DNA from: Branchiostoma floridae
Taxonomy: Eukaryota > Chordata > Leptocardii > Amphioxiformes > Branchiostomatidae
DNA: 64,000 bases
Reading direction: 5' to 3'
Assembly (NCBI RefSeq): GCF_000003815.2
Contig: NC_049984.1
Coordinates: 14,465,314-14,529,313, forward strand
The position numbers were made by a program, and so were the translations under genes. Positions 58,351 through 64,000 of the stretch are shown here, in pieces; positions within the stretch are counted from its first letter, which is position 1, and every line of letters begins with the position of its first letter. The notes under the pieces were generated by a model. It saw only the letters and a program-made list of their open reading frames with translations. It made no database searches and was not told where the DNA came from.

Positions 58351-61307
58351 AACTCTACCGTACTAGTTTCCCCCATGAGCGTTACAACAGCGCCTGAAGC
58401 CGCTAAGATCATTCCGTGCGCGCGCCTGCGAGTACGTACGGTTATACAATAAGCAAGGCGTCGCTGTGGGACTCCGTAACTCAGTGATATAACAGGCGCG
58501 GTCTTGCCTTCAACAAAAACTCGATTGCCCGTCGGCCATGATTTTGCAGGAATTCTAAAACCAATCACCGCCACGGTATACCCAACAACGTGGGTTAACG
58601 AAGGGCCCGCCGTAACACGCTTTGGTAAACCGTGTTATGTTGCTAACGTAATGAAGACATCTCGTCTGCAACGAATCACTTTACGAACTGTCGTGCGGCG
58701 TCTGTTCCCAAGTGCGCCGCCGATTTGTTCTACGGGAACTCGGTAGAATGGAACTATATCCGTGGGATTTACTAGGGCATTCGTCATTCGATAGAGGTGC
58801 CAAAATGTTCATTTTTTTTCAAAGAAATGACAGAAATATTGATTTGAGGGAACCAGCATATTTTTAAGACTTCAATATGAGAAGTGCATGCAAAGTGTAT
58901 GGAGATTTTAGAAATGTTAATTTTCGTTTTCCAAGTTTAGGTGCAATCTTTTGAAACGTCTTTATGATATTAAGACCTCTAGCGAGCGATTTCGTTTAGT
59001 GTCTGTCATTTCTGGACAACTCCGTTGGTAGTTCACCGAAAGCCTTGCAGCACTCTAAGTCCTCTTGTTTTATTAATGAGACAAGGCCGTTTTAACAACT
59101 TCATACACCTGATAGCGCGTCATACAACACTCAACAGTATCTCATGGGACGGAAACAGAACACGATACGATGCTCTTTCTAAATCTACATGTTTTCGAAT
59201 GAAAGATGGCCAAGTAACCGATTAACATAATTGATACAGACGTCAACCAGGCAATCAATGTGGCGTATTTTTTAAAAGGAAATAATGTGTTTACTCGGAT
59301 GGAAAGAAGTTACCATTTTTCTTTTAGTTGTTATTTGTTAAAGTAAAAGTTAAACAGCAAATTGAAATCGTGTATGAGTCATTATGAGTCATACCGACTA
59401 CCTGGAAATATTGTATTTCATGTCAGCTCATTTCTCATTGGTTTGGCTGAAGCAAAACATAAGCCGGGGTTCCCAAAGGAACTGTAAGCTTGCTCTGGCA
59501 ATACGGCAGAAAGTAAAGTTTGTAAAATTTGATTTCAGTATGGTTAACTTAAAAAAAATCTAAGGTAGTATCTTCGTGGGTACACACGTTCTATGTGCTG
59601 AGCAAATTTACCGGTTGACGACATCACAGACATCTCTAAATGAGACAGTTTTAAGTTTTGTCACGTTCATGCAGATTGAGAGCAAACTTTACGGTAAGAA
59701 ACATCAGACTACAATGCCCCGCGTTTGATCCAAACCGTGTTCCCTGCATTATACATACAGATTCAAAAGCGCAGGCAACGACCTTTGTCACCGAGAGAAG
59801 GATGAAATACTGCCTTGGTTATTAGATTATGATCCCCTCCAACCGAGCGATAATGATGAAGTCAGTATACCACAGCCCTTGGGAGCAGTCTGCGTCTGTA
59901 AGAAATGAACCTTCCATGGTGCTAGACAAGAGAACAATGAAGAGAAGGGCCCTTAAGGGACAGTAATGCAGTCATTACTCAACCTGCCGACGTCGCCGAC
60001 GTTGCGGCAGGTTTGCTGATGACCTCATCAGGCATAGGGCAGCGGTTGCACGTCACGTGAAGCAAAACAAATTACAGGGAACTCAACGTTACATGTTCAT
60101 GTAAACTCCACTGGGACCGTCCTGATGATGTGTAGAAACTGCTCCATACCCCTTTCTTCCAAAGGGTGAAACATTCAAACATCGCGATGCTATATCATTG
60201 CCTAACTAACATAGTAGTGCTTAAACCTACTGGTAAAAAAATTGTCAATACCTTTTGTGTTTTTCTTATTTTCATCAGCAAACGTTCAGTTCATTAAGTT
60301 TTCTTGATACTACTATAGGTTTAACTTGGTGATAATTTGTACCATTGGGGCGGAGAGCTGGATTTTTTGGTAAGGAAACATTACAAGCCATCTGTACATT
60401 ACGCCCAACCTTCGCAAGTGCACGATCAAAAAATCAATACAATGTCGAGAAAAGGAGATGTCGGTGACCTCGATCCAATGATGTTGTGATAATGTCCATA
60501 ACCCTTGACTGCCCTGATATGGACGGCGGTCAATATGCATGTGATTACCAATATATCAGGCAGGGGGATGCACGGAGAATGGAAGAGCTTCCCACCAGTC
60601 TCTTGTGCCGTGCTTGGGTTGCAAAATCTTTAATACCACCATAACTATGAACTTAACTTCGTTTTTCTAATGTTCACTTCTAAATTGTATGTTGGCAACT
60701 GTTTTCGTTTCTATCTCTCATGATGTTCTGGAATAATTCTTCTTAAAACTATAGCATTCTTCTCATAGAAACGAACGATTTTCCGTTGTAAAGAAAGCTC
60801 ATGTTTGAAATTGATTCTTAAAGCAGTGGTGAAAACATTCACAAAACGTTAGATAACACTTCTAAATATTCTTCTTATTTTATCGGTATAAAAAGAACTA
60901 GGATGAAAGGAAGTACTCAATGAATAAACATATTTATGTAGTGTGATTGAGAAACTATAACAGCAGTTAAGCACCATGGACAGGACCCACTGCAAAACGT
61001 GTTGCTCCTTAACATCAGCAAAACTGTTGGATTTCCTCATAAACGGTACCAAATCATCACCTGTGTGTCAAGGCTGTTCAACCCAAATTTTAGTGAAATG
61101 ACTGAGACACTCCACAGCTCTAAAACCAGTACATATCTTGTCAATCACAGTCTGTAGGTGGAAGAAGACGAAACCTTATTCTACCAAGCGTACTGACCTC
61201 ATCCTTTGCCTTGGATCAAAGGAAGGCCTGAAATTCCCACCTACTCATCTCTTATTGCGTTTCTGAGAAACATTTTAACTGTCATCACCAAGGGGTGTCC
61301 CTCTAGC

Positions 61308-61625
61308 TGAGATGTCACTGTGGCTCAACCAGTAGCGGTCTCATGGTTAAGCTTCTGGTTCCAATTGGTTGATAACCGGTTCAATCTTAGGCAGGTCATC
61401 TTTGTTGGGGCTGCACTGTCTTTTGGAAGGGGGGTTAAAATGAGGGTCTTGTGTTTGAAGGAGGTGCATCAAGCACATCTAAGGGGAGAGATAAAAACTC
61501 CTTCCTGTAAAAATATACCGTTACAGAAACAGCAAGGAAACTTGTTGCCTTGTGCACCACTAGGCACTACAAGGAGAACATTCACAAAGAACCAAGCAGT
61601 TGCACTAGAACTGCCCAGGCAGCAG
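61308..61625 (+). mobile_element. tRNA-headed SINE
   Basis: The head has an A-box-like tggctcaaccagtagcgg and a B-box-like ccggttcaatc about 60 bp later. The body contains ggggctgcactgtcttttgg, gtgtttgaaggaggtgcatc and the tail words shared with 7890-8032 and 44430-44547. It is the most complete of the three copies. Confidence 0.6.
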
Positions 61626-61897
61626 ATTGTTGCCAGCTTCTATTTGCTTTGATGGTTGATCTGTGTCCCTCTTAGATCCCGTTAGTCTGCAATCTGTAAC
61701 CCCTCCCACCCCTTGGCATGTGTGCAGTGAGTGGCAGCCAGACATGGGGCCAGATCAATGGCAGTCTTGATTACAGGTCTTTAGAAGTCAGGAAAACCCA
61801 TTAGAAGCAAACCACATACACACATAGTAATCAATACGATATTGTACCAGAAAATTACAATGGTGGCGCTGGGGCAAAACACACCATAGTTTTGAAG

Positions 61898-62174
61898 TAC
61901 TGTAAATGCAGAAACTTTCGCAGTGGTTTAATGTTTGCGATTTTCACGGCAAGAGCGTCAACGCAAATTTAAAACCACCGCGAACATTTTTCCATAACAG
62001 TAAGAGACCACAGGGCATGGTGCTACCGCAAATTTAAAACCACTGCAAACATTTTTCCATAACAGTAAGAGAACACAGGGCATGGTGCTACCGCATAATT
62101 AAAACCACCGCGAACAGTTCATTTTCCCGCTAACGCAATATCAAATCTCCGCGAACTTAAATGCATTTACAGTA
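61898..62174. mobile_element. TA-flanked MITE (tactgtaaatgc ends)
   Basis: The ends tactgtaaatgca and tgcatttacagta are inverted. Inside are repeated gcgaacattt or gcaaacattt, aaaaccaccgc, and a direct duplication of an ~80-bp segment containing cataacagtaagag and cacagggcatggtgctaccg. Confidence 0.85.
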
Positions 62175-64000
62175 ATCCACTTGCAACATAAAAGGCATGT
62201 GTGTCTCTGCAAGCTGAAAACTGATGTCTATCAAAGGTACCAGCCATGAAAGTCATAAATAATGGATGTGGTCTGTTAAAATTGCATGAGGCAACCATGT
62301 TATGGTGTGTCCAGTGGTTACTTGAGAGTGTTGACGTTGAACATGCCACAACATATGCATGAACACTCGTGGATACAGGAGGACATTTGATTTGATTTGG
62401 TGCACAGCAGATTCAATTATGTTTTCAGAAGTTGACAGGTAGTGAGGTTGAAGAGTGTTTAGGGAGAAGCTGGGGCAAAAGGAGCCTGTGTCATAAAATC
62501 ACGACAAATAAGAGTCCAAATATCTCTCTAACATTCTTTGTGTTGTCTTTAATTCATTACTTATGCAAATTACGTTTTGATTGAAATTACATCTGTTAGC
62601 ATATGGAAAATATATGCAAAAACACTGATAAAAAGACCGCTTTATGAATTAGTAGTCTCTTCCATTGACCCCATGACCTGGAATGTCTGTAAATGGTGAG
62701 TTCTATCACTTTCTGCCAGCCTGCAGGAAAACCATTATCCCCTCAATGTCAACCTTTACATCCTGCCAGTCTCCAATTACACCATCTTCCACCTCACATC
62801 CCGTCACTCTACTGCATTCAAATAACTACAAACACAGAAAAACACAAACATCAAGAGACAAAACAAAATCTCCCGAACCACAGAGGCAACTGTGAAGTGT
62901 CCTTACCTCAACATCTCAATTCATGTATCATTACATGTAGCATTTCGTAAATTGGTGACATAGACACATAATTCTGCATCAGAATTTTCTGGAATGACAA
63001 AAAAGTAAACATGAAACATTTAGAGGGAAAGCTTCAAATCAAGGGTAAGAGTTCCTCCTATGTCTATAGCCTCATACATAGTACATAGGGCAGGTCTACC
63101 ATAACTCCTGCATTCACAATATGTACATTAACCTTCTGTCTGGATATCAAAAAGCATGTTTCTCTTACTGTGGATGATATGAAAGGGAAGGCAGAAGGCA
63201 AATGACAGATGACTTTTTGAGAACAAACTGTCATCTGACATTCTAAGCCGTATGAATATGAAGTAAAGCCCCATCCTCTGACAGCACCGGTGCCCCTTTC
63301 AAGACAGATAAATGCCACTGCACTCCCAAATGTCAGAGGTGAGAGGCCACTGACCATGCTGTATTTCATGCCTGCCTGAAGGTAAAGCCCTCCCCAAGGC
63401 AGAAATACACAGATCAATATCTATTTCCTGCCAGTCGGGCAGAACGAATCCTCCAGCAGGTTCAGGCAAGGAGGAAACTGGAAAGACAAATGTTCAAGAC
63501 CCGCATACTAATAAACCGATCAATTTTCCTGAGAATGAGAAGGAAGGAAACGAAGTGATGATTCAGAGAAGCAGAAAGAATTCTAATTCATCATCGTAAG
63601 GAATTGGCAACAAAGTGCAAGTCATCCTAGCATCCCTTTTTGATGAGTCATAGACTGTTGGCATATTGTCAACCAGTGCAGCCTCTCTTGGCAGAGAAAA
63701 TCGTCTACTCCAAATGTTTAACACTGACATTTTCTCCTAGCAGACGGGAATGATGATAACTCTGCTCACAGATGAGGTCTGAATAAAACAGTACCATTCC
63801 GCAAATGGTTGATGGCATATCACAAGTGTGAGGAGTCTATTGGGGTTGTGTAACAAGTAGGGTTGTCTCCAGCTTTAAATTTATGTCATTCTCATTCATT
63901 ATTGAGGGAGTTTATCTATTGCAGGTCTCGGAAAACATTAACCATGATTCCAAAAGAAAAGGCAAAATTTGGAGCATTCCAAAGGGAAAGACAAAATTTG

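Larger units (their letters stand above)
55771..64000 (+). other. JPH: Probable junctophilin intron 2 (to the window edge)
   Basis: Follows the exon 2 donor. No third exon with the expected alanine-rich helix or the conserved sequence before the divergent region was seen on the plus strand. It contains the repeats listed separately. 57700-58140 and 59000-61250 hold nothing I recognise, and neither does 62400-64000. Confidence 0.55.

Noticed and set aside
59978-60013. Small palindrome cctgccg/cggcagg as a terminator or attachment site
   Set aside because: Short, isolated GC hairpin in intronic DNA with no context to support a function.

Overview
The window looks like nuclear DNA of an invertebrate chordate, most likely amphioxus (Branchiostoma). 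Reasons: spliced animal genes with short GT-AG introns, one junctophilin with chordate-like architecture, frequent tacatgta-type words, many small inverted-repeat transposons and tandem repeats, and two runs of N from a draft assembly. The species call is inference.

Layout. (1) 104-10944, minus strand: first 21 coding exons (701 codons) of CPSF1, the large subunit of the cleavage and polyadenylation factor; the 3' half lies off the left edge. (2) 10970-13598: upstream region shared head-to-head with the next gene, largely made of two TA-flanked inverted-repeat elements. (3) 13599-17783, plus strand: a flavin-containing monooxygenase (FMO). Three exons encode the FAD-binding N-terminus and are followed by two complete, homologous terminal exons with the same splice phase, so one promoter could make two enzymes. 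(4) 19496-20451: a 16-unit, 58-60 bp minisatellite that contains the stop codon of the next gene. (5) 20437-23388, minus strand: an unrecognised five-exon gene with a C2-like first exon, a low-complexity linker built of tandemly duplicated phase 1-1 exons, and a helical acidic C-terminus. (6) 23389-31560: intergenic, with LINE 3' ends, a tRNA-headed SINE, a long hairpin, a GC-rich patch and a (CCAT)n array. (7) 32267-55770, plus strand: the first two coding exons of junctophilin, split by a 22.3 kb intron that holds both assembly gaps; the rest of the gene is beyond the right edge or not recognisable after 55771.

The three recognised genes do not form a pathway: CPSF1 is nuclear mRNA 3'-end processing, FMO is NADPH-dependent oxygenation, and junctophilin tethers ER/SR to plasma membrane. 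The shared theme is structural: exon-containing tandem duplication in CPSF1 intron 18, in the FMO terminal exon and in the unknown gene. All exon borders were read by eye from splice signals and reading-frame continuity; no transcript or database evidence was available.
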